This document shows positions 44,881-56,628 of a stretch of DNA of 64,000 nucleotides, piece after piece. The notes below the pieces were generated by a model. It saw nothing but the letters and a program-made list of their open reading frames with translations, was not told the origin of the DNA and ran no database searches. Position numbers and translations under genes: made by a program. Source of the DNA: Carposina sasakii (Eukaryota; Arthropoda; Insecta; Lepidoptera; Carposinidae); assembly GCA_014607495.2 (NCBI GenBank), contig CP053167.1, forward strand, positions 558,001 to 622,000, given 5' to 3'. Each line of letters opens with the position of its first letter. Position 1 is the stretch's first letter.

Positions 44881-45887
44881 ATATGTTCACGTTGTGATCT
44901 AACGAGTAGTACATAGTAATTCAGTAGATAGTATCTGAAGTATTCTGAAGTAATTGCCATTGTATTAATATTTTACCACATGTTTCAGGAAACTTGGCGC
45001 TCGCAAGGAATAGTGACAAACACGCACAAAGCTAAGTATACTTTTACTTTTTGTATGGTACAAACCGGAGCACAAAGTAATAACAAAGTGTACAATTGAA
45101 CGTTGACTAAACACAGGATACTCTATTGAATGGACTTTCATTCCTGCATTCTTCATTCATAAATAGAACACAACGTACATAGATTCCAGTGATTACCTTC
45201 TCTACAGTACGATCCTAGACTAGAGCCCGTGGAAAATTTCGGAACTGAATATTTTTGTATACAGTTACATAGATTATTTAGTTATATACTGAGCTACTAG
45301 CGCCGCCATTCGAAGAAACCTTATGGTGAAGAATCTTTCTTATTAAGTACCTACATTTCCTATTGTGCGTCGTGACTCATGCTTCCTAAAAAGTAACATT
45401 CCGCATACCGGTACAACTGGTACAAGTTAGAAGATTTTCAATTTGTAAAAATATCAATACCAATTTCCACCCCCATGTACCAATTTACTATGGTTCAACA
45501 TAAGTTTGTCCCTTTTTAGATGCAAATGTTTTTCCTGGCCCCCACGATACAGGCTTGACCTATTATAGCGTGGGGACCTCTATTTAACTTTGCTCTCCTT
45601 TTATTATTTTAAGTGTTCTTTGATTCTCACTATGTACCTACTAGATAAGGATGAAGTGTAAATATTTTGATTGAATTAACCCTTCTTTGCATGATTTTTT
45701 ATTATTTTTTTAAATAAAATCAGGGTGATGTAATTAATGCTCTAGATTAAAGGAAAAATATTTTTTAAAAATCCTCGTGTAAATAAAAATATGTATTATG
45801 TAAAAAACAATATGATGGAAATTTACATCATCATGCATTGTCACATATTTAGGTCAGTAGTAAATAAATAAAAAAAATATTGTTTAC
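44881..45887. other. No gene seen
   Basis: AT-rich spacer. Nothing recognisable on either strand. Confidence 0.5.
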
Positions 45888-46345
45888 TCAATCTTCTTTA
45901 TGATAATTTAAAAAACAATTATTATTTTTATTTAAGCACAAATTGACGCCACATTTAATACACGAAATTGTGGAATAGCCTTTACATTTGGGAAATTTGC
46001 ACCGGAGTGACCCACCTACTTTTGGCCAATGTTCAGCACCATCTTTTCTTATGTCTTTTGGAGGTAGTGGAGCTGGAGAACCTTTTCTTTTTTTTATTGT
46101 AGTTCTTCTTCTAGTAAACTGGTACTAGGACGCCCTCTTTTAGCTTCTTTGGTGGTTCCTCTGTTGCATAGCACAAAGGTCAATTCATTTCTGAATTGGC
46201 CAAGCAGACTCTTTTTAGGTTCACCTCTTTCTTGAGCATTTTTTTAATAAATAATCCGAGAGTTTATAATAGCTAGATCAAATAGATGAAAAAAAATACG
46301 CAAATATCACTTTTTAGACCTCATTTTTATATGATTTCTGCCCAA
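45888..46345 (-). pseudogene. piggyBac transposase C-terminus
   Basis: One frame on - reads LRIFFHLFDLAIINSRIIY, stop, KNAQERGEPKKSLLGQFRNE, RGRPSTSLLEEELQ, stop, then DGAEHWPKVGGSLRCKFPKC and KCGVNLCLNKNNNCFLNYHK. The last part is the Cys-rich zinc-binding tail of piggyBac transposases. Three in-frame stops but no shift. The N-terminal two thirds are lost where the BEL LTR begins. Confidence 0.85.
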
Positions 46346-46354
46346 AAAGCTATC

Positions 46355-46623
46355 TGTTCGCAACGCCACCTAGTGATACAGGACGACAAGGACGTATCAG
46401 CGCACACGCAGCACACACCCGACCAGTTTACATCAATGTGAAGGACGTTCGCTAGTTCCTAGGTGGTGGACTAGATGGAGCTGCACGGAACCTATATATA
46501 CTCGACAACATTAAAATTTGATACACACTAAAATTGTATTCGCTTGATACGCATTTTAAAATATAACGTATATATTCAAGAAAATCTCGCTTTATTTAAG
46601 TCCTGAAATATACTACGAAAACA
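46355..46623 (+). repeat. Putative BEL 5' LTR
   Basis: Starts TGTTCGCAACGCC directly after the piggyBac relic and may end GAAAACA before TTGGACCTTCAACGCC, a possible primer-binding site. CTATATATACTC near 46490 is a TATA-like box. With no second LTR in the window the limits are tentative. Confidence 0.4.
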
Positions 46624-47417
46624 TTGGACCTTCAACGCCGAATATTATATGAAGAATCAGATTTATAATAATCAAAAATACATAATAGAAGAAGAATTAA
46701 GAGAAGAATAAGTTTAAAGGAAGATTCAGCAGAGGTTTGGTCGTATCGTTCCTTTCCTTCCTTCCAGCTTCTTTTGTGCTAAAACTGTGACTAATTACAG
46801 GAAATCCCTGGCCTTGGTTCGCGTGATTACACCGAGGTGTTTGCAGGAAAAACCGTAAGTACCCTGAATTTTATAAAGTGCCAAAATGAGTCTAGGATCT
46901 GAAACGCTTAGTAAATCCCCTATTAAATCTCCCTTGCCAGTTATGCAAAATGTTAATGACAAGTTATTGCAAGATTTGAATAAAAAACGCGGGACAATTA
47001 AGGGTAGATTAACACTTTTTTCGAAATTTGTAAATTCAATTATAGATGAACCGTTAGATGATAGGCAATTAACAGAATTAAAGTTAAGATCTGATATTGC
47101 TAAATCATTAATGCAAGATTTTAATCATATTCAAAGTTCCATAGAGGAAATGTGTTCAGAAAGGGAGTTATCTCAGCAACTAGATAATCGTGAATCCTTT
47201 GAAAATTCCTACTATGCTGTCTTTACAGATGTTAATCGTTTATTGCAAAGTGTTAATAATTCCGACTCTGCTATTAGTGATAAATCCAAGTGTAACGCAA
47301 ATCCGTTAGTAAAGTTACCTACTATAGCTTTACCTACCTTTGATGGCTCATACAATGCATGGCTTGAGTTTAGAGATACCTACCTTTCTTTGATCCATAA
47401 ATCAACACTATTGGATG

Positions 47418-50400
47418 TAGGGAATGAAACCCGGGTTATTCGATACTCAAAAAAACCGGGTTTTCGAGTATTTTAGAATTAAAAAAAAACCGGGTTACAT
47501 TCGCGGTTTTTTCGAATTTTTCGGTTTTTTTTATGTTATTCAAATGGCAACACAGGCATTTCGGCCATTTAAATTTATTTGACGCCGTCATTGATTGTAA
47601 AAAATTTTTTGGTTGATACGATTACGTTTATCTCGGAATAATTCGATACTTTACAAACTTTTTAATACTCTGTAGCTGTGACAAGAAGCGTTTTATTATA
47701 TTAGTATTTCGCCAGTGAATTTGCTGCACATTACAGCAGTTATTATCGTAAGTATTCAGCGATCACGATATATTTTTTTAGGTTAGGTATGTGTTATTAT
47801 ATTATGTTACTGTTTTGAACTGTTTGGATATGAACATACATTATATATCTACATTCTATTTTGTAATTGTTATTTGTTACATGCACTACTTTTATCACGT
47901 CGGTATATATCAGTCGCCAATCGCCATCCATACATTTTGACATGACATGTTTTTTAAAAAGGCTCCATAGCGAAAACCAGGTGTAACGAAATATGTTATG
48001 ACGCCAAAGCTTATAGCTCTGAAACTATGGTACCTATCTGCGTAATTTTGGTATCATTATTTAGATGAATGAAGCCATTACTCGGGATTTACCAACGCTG
48101 TTATTTTTTTGGTAGCGGTGGTGCGGGCGGTGATGGATAATAAACATATTTCGATTTGCTTTCAGCCGCTTTCAGACAAATATGGCAGACTTCATAGAAA
48201 ACACCAGAAATATGGAAGATAAAAGCAGCGTTTGGGGTCACTTCTTAAAGTCAAAAACTAAACCAGAAGCTTAATGCAAGTATTGCAATAGAGTACTATT
48301 GTGTTCTGGAGGCTCAACTTCGTCACTAAGAAGTCATCTCAAAAAGAAGCATATTATATCGTTGGATTCTATAAAGGCAGTCCCTGGGCCTGGGCAACCA
48401 GAAAATGACGAGACGGGACCATCGACATCTAAAAGACCAAATAAAATCACGAAGTACCTTAAAACTACGGATTCTCTGGAACTGACAGTCTCAAGAATGG
48501 TTACTCTTGATGGTATTGCATTTAGGGTGTTTGCGAACTCTGTGGACTTGAGGAGATTATTTAAAAAAGCTAACTATGAGCTTCCAACTACAGCTAATAC
48601 TATAAAAAATATGCTTGTTATGCAGCGATGCAGTGCGGCCAAAATGCGAAGGAAGAGGTAAAACAAATAATTTCTAGATTAAAAAAGAACGGTCGGAATT
48701 TTTCCCTTAGTGCAGATGAATGGACATCGTGTCGCAACCGGCGCTACATGAACATCAATTTGCATTTACCTGACCTCAATAGCAAAAATCACATCAGCTT
48801 GGGACTTGCTCGACTGGAAGGATCAGCGATGGCTCTGAAGTGCGCCCATGTTTTAAAGATGCGGTTGCTTGAATTTGATTTGTCTCTCGAAGACGATATC
48901 GCTGGCCTTACCACTGATGGAGCTTCCGTAATGGTGAAAATGGGGAAATGTTTACCCATATATCATCAGCTGTGTTACGCCCATTGCCTACAATCGGCAG
49001 TACTTGATGTACTGTACAAAAAAAGTAACGAACCAGCCGTTGAACTAGTTAATTTGTCTGACTCTGATAGTGAGAGTGACGATGAAGAAGATGGCGTTAA
49101 TGTTGATACAGAAAATTGGCAAAGAGCCACTATCACGAACCAACATTATAAGGACTTGATCCAGAAAGTCAGAAATGTTGTTAAAATTTTCAGAAAGTCT
49201 CCTACTAAAAATGATGACCTGCTACAAAAGTATGTTAGAGAGAAGTTTGGCCACGATCTGTGTCTAATCCTGGATTGCAGAACAAGATGGAGTTCGTTAT
49301 GCGATATGCTGGACAGATTTTTAGCAGTCTATGAGTGTATACAGAAAGCGTTGTTAGATCTTAAATCGGATATCAGTTTCACAAACGACGAAATGATTTC
49401 TCTAAAAGAACTGAAAGAAGTTCTTGAAATAATAAAAGGAGTTGTTGAAGTCTTGTGTTTGGAAGATGCAACTCTTCTCACAGCCGACACTGTGTTGAAA
49501 TGCATGTTCAACAAATTGTCAAGCATTTACGGCATCCTAAGTTTTGAACTGCAAACAGCTCTGCGAAAGAGAATTGCTGAACGATACCTTTTAATACAAG
49601 GTGTTTTGAAATATTTAAACAATGCTCAAGAGTTTTTCCAAGACAATGAAAATCTATCTATATTTGAAAAACCAACTTCAAATTTTATAAAATCTATCGT
49701 GACAAAGATGGTTACTGACAGCGATGACTGTAGAATCCCTTTGGCAGCCTATCAGAGCTCGAACACTGCTTCTCAAACTCCTATTTTCAAAAGTTTTAAG
49801 GATGAGCTTTTACATGTATTAAAACCGACCAAGAGTTGTAGTATTCCACTTGCTCCACCAACAACAAATTTAGACGCGGAAAAAATGGTGCTATGTGAAA
49901 TGGCATTACATGAAAATGGCGGTGGTCGAGGAAAATTTTTAACGATGGCATACGAAGCCTTAATCACGATCAAGCCTACAAGTGTGGAGTCTGAGCGTGC
50001 CTTTTCGACGGCAGGTTATTTTTGTAGCAAGTTGAGATCTCGTCTCAATGATTCTACTTTGGACGCATTACTATTCTTAAGATCTCATTATCTTGCTAAA
50101 AAGTCTGAATAATTGTATTAACACTCAATAAGTAATTTTATTAATGTTTATATAAAGATAGAACCTAGAACCATTTACTTAATATTTTATTAATATTATG
50201 CGGGATTTACCTATCATTATCCCTAACTAACCTACCTAAATACATAGCTTAATATGAATAAATGAATATGATAATTTAAATACAAATTGTAATAAAGATT
50301 TTTGATCTAATAAAGTATTATTTTGAGTTGTACCTTACTTTATGGTATTTGAAAGTCCTACTGTACCTATTAATTCCTATTTTATAAAAAAAAAAGATGA

Positions 50401-50508
50401 ACGCAGAGCAAACATATTTTCAAACCGGTTTCACCGAAAACCGGGTTTTAAAAATAAAAAACCGAAAAAAAAACCGGGTTTGAATTTGGGCGGTTTTTTC
50501 ATTCCCTA
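47418..50508 (+). mobile_element. hAT element (hAT-2) in BEL gag
   Basis: TIRs TAGGGAATGAAA... and inverted ...TTTCATTCCCTA, with ATTGGATG duplicated at 47410-47417 and 50509-50516. Length 3,091 bp. Palindromic AACCGGGTT words cluster at both ends (47430-47500 and 50430-50485). Confidence 0.95.
48182..50112 (+). pseudogene. hAT-2 transposase (BED + hATC), two lesions
   Basis: MADFIENTRNMEDKSSVWGH opens a BED finger (CKYC...HLKKKH) broken by TAA at 48272-48274. After a frameshift near 48630-48660 a 494-codon frame runs to the end: SLSADEWTSCRNRRYMNINL, LTTDGASVMVKMGK, CRTRWSSLCDMLDRF and the hATC dimerisation block SVESERAFSTAGYFCSKLRS near the C-terminus. Length fits the Tam3/ZBED-like hAT group. 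It is two changes from an open gene. Confidence 0.88.
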
Positions 50509-51338
50509 ATTGGATGATATTCAAAAGTTCCATTATTTAAGATCTGCTTTAACAGGGAATGCTAGTCAGGTGATAAAATCATTAGAATTTTCAGCTGAAA
50601 ACTACACAATAGCATGGGACTTACTTAATCATAGATATAATAATACTGGCTTATTAGTGCATAACCATGTAAAGGCGTTATTTTCCTTACAATCTATGAC
50701 TAAGGAATCGCCTCATATTATTAGAAAATTGGTAGATACTGTGCTCAAAAATTTACGAGCCTTAAAGACGTTAGGGGAACCTACAAAAAAGTGGGATACC
50801 CTCATTATTTTTATAATTGTTTCTAAACTAGATTTGGCTACAGAAAAGGAATGGGAACAACATAAAAGTATTCTAGGTACAGAGAACTCATCAAAGTTGT
50901 CTTATTTAATTGAATTTCTAACGGAGAAAGCTAATATGTTGGAAAAGGTACAGGCAAACCATACTGTTTACCCCGTAAGTAGGTCAAGCTCTGATAACAA
51001 GTTAAAAACGCAAAAGGTAAATAGTTTTGCATCAATTAATGATAACTCCGCTAAAAACTCCAATAATAAAAGACTCACTATACTCGTTGTTGTGTTATGT
51101 TAAAGGTAACCACTCACTTTATGCTTGTTCTCAGTTCTTAAAATTACCGTTAAATGAAAGGTTAAATATTGTGAATGAGAATGCTTTGTGTGCAAATTGC
51201 TTCCGTAAAGGACATACCGCAAATGATTGTTATTTTGGCCCATGTAGACAATGCAATCTAAAACATAACAGTTTATTGCACGGTGAGAGTAGTAAGGATT
51301 CTGACTCATCCCCAGTTTACATATGCAAACTTATTTAA

Positions 51339-51526
51339 ATACCGATCGTAAAGGTTGTTCTATTGCAAATAATGATTCGTTAAATTCCACTTTATTGTCA
51401 ACTGCAATTATTGAGGTCGCAGGCATTAACAACAAGTATTACAGAGCTCGGGCTTTACTTGACAGTGGTAGTCAACATAGCATTATATCTGAGTCACTAT
51501 GTAAAAAACTTAATTTAAAACCTATA
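51339..51526 (+). pseudogene. BEL aspartic protease, N-terminal part
   Basis: AGINNKYYRARALLDSGSQH SIISESLCKKLNLKPI carries the DSG catalytic motif of retroviral-type proteases. Cut after KPI by the Harbinger H4. The frame resumes at 54958 with QSTYHIVGVGQS. Confidence 0.85.
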
Positions 51527-51659
51527 GGCGTCGTCCTAATTGGGAGCGATCGTACGATGGCGCGATGCGTTTTTCATCTCACGATCAAAGTGGTCGTACG
51601 ATGACCTAACAGGTGTCCTAATAGATCGCGCGATGTCTATCGTGCGATGCCGTCGCTCG

Positions 51660-54037
51660 ATGGCTGGCGTCGCGCTTTACGCCACTTTAACGATGGCTCT
51701 TTATAGAGATACACAGTTTTTTGCTGTCGGGCAATATTGCTTTAAAAATTGCAAAGACATTGAAAAAAGGAAACGTAGACAACATAAAATACTTTATAGA
51801 TCCAGAAATCTGCGCGGTGAATTTTTCAACCTTTATTTTGATGTACGAAATAACGAAGAAGACTTTTACGATTATTTGTCCATGGCAAAAGAAACATTTG
51901 ACTACATCTGCAATGGAATACGTAGCGATTGTAATCATAGAGTGACCAACTTTAAAAAACCCATTGTGTGGAAGAAAGATTGGTATTAACAATCAGGTAA
52001 GTTTTTTATTATTATTATGTGTGCGTACATTTAAATGAAAGACAAACATTTTATGTATTTATTATATATTTTTATTATGTATTTATTATCTTTTTTATTT
52101 TTCTTTCATATAGGTAGTCATTATGTCGGTTTAATGTGCAACAGAGTATATAAAACACTTCTTAAGTCAGCAAAATTACGTAGAATTCTAGTTTTAAAAC
52201 TACTGGATGTACAAATTTTAATAAAATCTTATAATCAACTATTACGGTATAAAAAAAGGAATAATCACACATTCTTTTATAAGAAAAAGAAATTGAGGTG
52301 TAAAAAATCTTATATTCAAGAATCATATTGAGCATTAAATGATTCGTAGAATTGTTGTGTGTTTGTTGGTGGTGCCATGGATGGATGTGAGGATGCGTGC
52401 ACAGGTGAGGGTATGATTGTTGACATAGTAGATGAAGAGTTTGAAGGGGGTGATGGCATAGCTAGAGAAATTTCGTCTGCTATTGTATTCTGTAATTTAC
52501 TTTTTAATCTTAATTTTTGCACTGGATTCATATATTTAAAATATGGAGCTAGCGATTTCAAAAATAGTAAATCTTCATCCTCAACTTCTTTTTCTTTCTC
52601 CTTAAACGCTTTAATTTTATCTTCTTCGATTTGGATCATTCGACGCTGATATTCGGTTAAAGATTGATTTTCTTTACGTTTTCTTTTTTTGGGATCCACT
52701 TTGTAATCCACTATCTGCAAGCTTCAGTTGACAAAGCATCGAGCTCTGTGTATTTGTACTGCGCACACTGGTAGACAGTGGTTCGTCATCAGAAGATACA
52801 AAAGTCTCGGATCTATTAATCATTGCAGTATTATTATCTTCATCAGGCAACTGAAGATTCTGCTCTGATCTTGAAGTGGATGGTAGGCTGGCATCATTAT
52901 CATTATTTCCAGTTTCTTGATGAACACTATTACCTTCGGTTGGTCGAGGCATTGAAACATCCTTTAAAAACAACATATGTTGGTAATAGGTCCACTTTCC
53001 TGAGTAATATTGTTCATTTGGGCTTCCTGAATCTCCAGAGCGAGGCTTACGAACTTTTTTCAATTCTTTTAGAAAGACATCCCTTAAGTGTCGCCACCTA
53101 GTTTTAACGTCCATTTCTGTAATAAATAACAATAAATTTTAATTCGTGTTATTATTTACAGGTACTTAATAACAGGAACCTCTTTTCGGAAATTAGGAGT
53201 GCCATTTCGCATTTCAAAAACCGCAATAGCAAGTATCGTGATGGAGGTTTGTAGTGCAATTTGGAATAATTTTAACGAAATACATATGAAGTTTCCTAGT
53301 ATCGAAGATTTTAAGGAAATAGCAATTCATTTTCAAATAAAAATAAATTTCCACATTGCTGTGGGAATCTGGACGGAAAACACATTCGTGTCGTAAAGCC
53401 ACAACTCTCTGGAAGCATGTATTTCAACTACAAAAATTATTACTCAATTTTTTATTAGGGATCTCCGATTCAGACAACACATTTCGCATCATTGACGTAG
53501 GTGCATACGGGAAAGATAGTGATGGAGGCGTTCTCAGCAATTCAAAATTTTTTCAAGAACTTAACAGTGGAAATATTCAATTACCACCCGAGGAACGATT
53601 ACCGAATAGTGATATTGTGGCACCATATGTATTTTTAGGGGACGAGGCTTTTCCTTTGAAAACGTTCATAATGAGACCTTATCCAAGAACACAAGCAACA
53701 GGAAATGCAGATAAATCAAGATTTAATTTCAAATTGTCTACTACAAGGGTCGGTATAGAATGCACCTTTGGAATGGCTGCTAGTAAATTTAGAATTCTTT
53801 TAAAAAGCATCGAAACATCTGTGGATAATTCAATTAAAATTGTAAAGGCAGTCTGTCTGTTGCACAAATATAATACACAGAGATAAGAGAGAATCAGAAT
53901 TATCTGTAACAAATAATCAATTAAATAACAATTATGGAAGACTTCCTCGTAATAGAGTTAATAATCGCGCTACAATAACAGCAATTAACGCTAGAGAACT
54001 CTTCACCACTTATTTCCTTAATAGAAATGATTCCTAA
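51660..54037 (+). pseudogene. Harbinger H4 DDE transposase, four frameshifts
   Basis: Exon 1 is 51660-51996 (MAGVALYATLTMALYRDTQF, donor GTAAG). Exon 2 is 53162-54037 (acceptor TTACAG, RYLITGTSFRKLGVPFRISK). Single-base lesions at about 51966, 53348-53350 (T-run), 53448-53453 (T-run) and 53866-53868 (A-run). Between them the family text is clear: the first catalytic block in a shifted frame near 53372 (LDGKH), D in YVFLGDEAFPL and E in GIECTFGMAA. No stop codons arise other than through the shifts. Confidence 0.85.
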
Positions 54038-54581
54038 TTATCAGTAAATTACGTCAATAGGACTTAGTGCATGGTTGGCATACTAAATTCACCTATGAGG
54101 AGCCCCACTATGGGAAAATAAAATTATAAAAAATGTAAAAAATATATTGACGATTCAAACCCTCATATCTTCTAACGTATACCACTTACGACAATTTACT
54201 TGACACATGTTTCATCATTGGCTGTCACAATTTTTTCCCCTTACTGGGCTCCTCATGGGTGAACTCACTATGCCAGGCTTCATAAAAAAATGTCAGAACC
54301 TCTTCAGTAATGAACGGAGGTACGATTTACGATTACGATTCAAATTATATCTAACTATACTAAGTCGATACTTAAGCCGTGTGTGTGGTATACATTATAT
54401 AATTCTGGTTGTGATTAAAACTAAGCTCAAATTACTATCTACTTACTTGTTTATTTACGTTCCTCGCAATTATATCCCATGCTCTTTCACTTTTCAACCT
54501 GTTTTTATAGTCCTCACTCTGTTTATTCCAAACAACAGGATGTAAACGTACTTGGTTAATTAAATCTTCTTCGAATGTCAT
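52316..54581 (-). pseudogene. Harbinger H4 MADF/BESS partner, frameshifted
   Basis: Exon 1 is 54581-54447 (MTFEEDLINQVRLHPVVWNK; donor GTAAGT). Exon 2 is 53116-52316, starting MDVKTRWRHLRDVFLKELKK. The splice phase does not fit exactly, so one base is off near the junction. A second shift near 52700 leads to DPKKRKRKENQSLTEYQRR and a clear BESS motif (LFLKSLAPYFKYMNPVQKLR). Its exon 2 lies in the transposase intron. Confidence 0.8.
54076..54275. mobile_element. 200-bp foldback MITE in H4
   Basis: TGGCATACTAAATTCACCTA TGAGGAGCCC at the left is inverted as GGGCTCCTCATGGGTGAACT CACTATGCCA at the right, about 26 of 30 matching. It lies between transposase exon 2 and MADF exon 1. Confidence 0.8.
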
Positions 54582-54954
54582 CTTGTATGTAACAGAATAG
54601 CCAAACGCTTTACACAAACAATGAAAACACAAAATGGCGTCCGGCCGCGAGCGAGCCGAGTACCTACTGTGTGTCACTGGTGTTGGCCCTTGCCCCTTTC
54701 TTTCGTCCCGCGCCCCTCGCGCGTCGACGCATCGCGTATGTAACCAATTAGGACACTCAAAAGAGATCTGTTGCTTTGATTACATGATCGCACGATCAAA
54801 CGCATCGTACGATCGTTATTAAGCATTTCATGTGCTCGCACGATTACTTGCGAGGTTCAAATAGGACACTCTGATGAAATTTGTATCTTTGAACTCATCG
54901 CACGACGAGAACGCATCGCGCCATCGTACGATCGCTCCCAATTAGGACGACGCC

Positions 54955-56628
54955 ATACAGTCCACTTATCACATCGTAGGAGTGGGACAGTCGGTCTCGC
55001 ATTCTGCTCAATTATGTACAATTAAGCTCAGATCATTAAATTATAATTATCAAACGGATATTAAATGTTTAGTTCTACCCTCCATAACTAATATGATACC
55101 TACATATAAAATTAATCCAAATTCTTTAAATATTCCCAAGGAAATATGCTTAGCAGACACTAATTACTACATTCCGTCCAAAATAGATTTATTGTTGGGA
55201 GTAGATCAATTTTGGGATTTAATAATCGAAGATAAAATTAGATTATGTAACGGTCCTTATCTCCAAAATACCAAACTAGGCTGGATAGTGGCTGGCCCCA
55301 TTCATTTTGAACATAGGCGCATTACTCCTGTTCAATGTAATACTACTCAAACGCTTGATATAGGGGAACAGTTGAGGAAATTTTGGGAGATAGAGGAAGT
55401 GTCATGCCAAAATAATAACTTTTATTCTGACGAAGAACGGCTTTGTGAGAAGTTATTTATAGATACAACTAAACGCTTGGTTGATGGTCGGTTCTCAGTA
55501 CGCATACCGTTTAAGGATTCCATAGATGAGCTCGGTGACAGTTATGATATTTTAAAAAACAGTTTATTTCACTTGAACGACGACTTGAACGCGACAGTCA
55601 GTGCAAACAGATGTACAACGACTTTATGAAAGAATATATAAGCCTCGGGCACATGACTCGCATTAAACATTGCCCACCTATAAATTATTTTTTACCTCAC
55701 CATGGTGTATTCCGCGAAGATAGCATTACAAACAAACTACGCGTGGTATACAATGCCAGTCAATTAACTTCGTCGGGAAATCGCTTAACGACCTTCAGAT
55801 GACTGGCCCACCTTTGCAAAATGATTTGTTTGCGATTCTTTTACGCTTTCGTCAATATAAATACGTTGCGTGTGTGCTGACATAGAGAAAATGTTCAGGC
55901 AGGTATTAATACAAGAGGATCAAAGACATTTGCAAATGATAATATGGCGTGAAAATCCTTCGGAACAACTTTCTTTATTCCAGCTAAATACCGTGACGTA
56001 TGGTACTGCGTCTGCACCTTACCTTAGCATGCGATGCATTAGACAGTTAGGCAGGATTGCACGGATGCGGAGTTTCACGCACGATTTTGAACGATATGTA
56101 CGTTGATGACTACATTAGTGGGAATAATAGCAAATCAGAATTAATACGCATTTGTAAAAGTGTTATCGATGTACTTAAGTCGGGGTTTCCTTTGCGAAAA
56201 TGGGTATTTATTCAAGTGAAATAGCTAAGGAATTCGTTCAGAATGATAGTAAGCAGTCGAAACATTTTACATTTTAAACGAAAATCAGTCTTATAAACTT
56301 TGGGAATAGGTGGTAAATAATAAGACCAAATTCATTTCACTTTTAAAATAAATAAAATCTCAAAATTCTATAACTAAACGTATGATTTTAATCTATTGTC
56401 ACAGATATACGATCCATTAGGTTTCTTAGCCCTTTATCTTAAAGTAAAGGTGCTATTACAAAAGCTATGGTTGATAAGTAGAAGGGATGACGAAGTACCA
56501 CTGGAACATTAAAATAAGTGGGAAAAGTTTGTCACATCATTATCCGCATTACATGATATTATATACTCGCCATAGATTTGATAACCTATTCGTACAGAAT
56601 TGCATATATTTACAGACGCAGAGAACTC
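54955..56628 (+). pseudogene. BEL pol (protease end, RT, RNase H start)
   Basis: 54982-55610 reads IPKEICLADTNYYIPSKIDL, LLGVDQFWDLI and TKLGWIVAGPI, typical of Pao/BEL. RT follows in three frames: RVVYNASQLTSSGNRL, CADIEKMFRQVLIQEDQ and the YVDDYISG active site near 56098. IYDPLGFLALYLKVK (56408) and HIFTDAENS-type RNase H text run into the Ns. Multiple frameshifts (~55600, 55790, 55865, 56060). Confidence 0.88.

Larger units (their letters stand above)
46886..51338 (+). pseudogene. BEL gag, split by hAT and frameshifted
   Basis: 46886-47409 begins MSLGSETLSKSPIKSPLPVM and carries LPTIALPTFDGSYNAWLEFR, the DUF1759-type gag block of Pao/BEL. It resumes at 50517 with IQKFHYLRSALTGNASQVIK and FIIVSKLDLATEKEWEQ. 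A shift near 51090 leads to the zinc knuckle region (KGNHSLYACSQFLKLPLNER, LCANCFRKGHTANDC). The hAT removal point and its 8-bp repeat restore the junction. Confidence 0.88.
51527..54954. mobile_element. PIF/Harbinger element H4 in BEL protease
   Basis: The first 45 bases (GGCGTCGTCCTAATTGGGAG...) are exactly inverted at 54910-54954. ATA flanks both sides (51524-51526 and 54955-54957). Length 3,428 bp. ATCGYACGAT and GTCCTAAT words repeat within 150 bp of each end. It has a + transposase and a - MADF/BESS gene, both broken. Confidence 0.95.
46355..56628 (+). mobile_element. BEL/Pao LTR retrotransposon with two insertions, truncated by gap
   Basis: Order: putative 5' LTR (46355-46623), gag (46886-47409, 50517-51330), protease (51360-51523), pol (54955-56628). 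A hAT (47418-50508) and a Harbinger (51527-54954) sit inside gag and protease, with target duplications ATTGGATG and ATA. Several frameshifts in gag and pol. It stops at an assembly gap and no 3' LTR is visible. Confidence 0.9.

Noticed and set aside
51687..51992. - strand 101-codon frame antisense to H4 transposase exon 1
   Set aside because: Mirror of the coding exon with no domain.
52359..53101. + strand frames antisense to H4 MADF exon 2
   Set aside because: Shadows of the opposite strand; no homology of their own.
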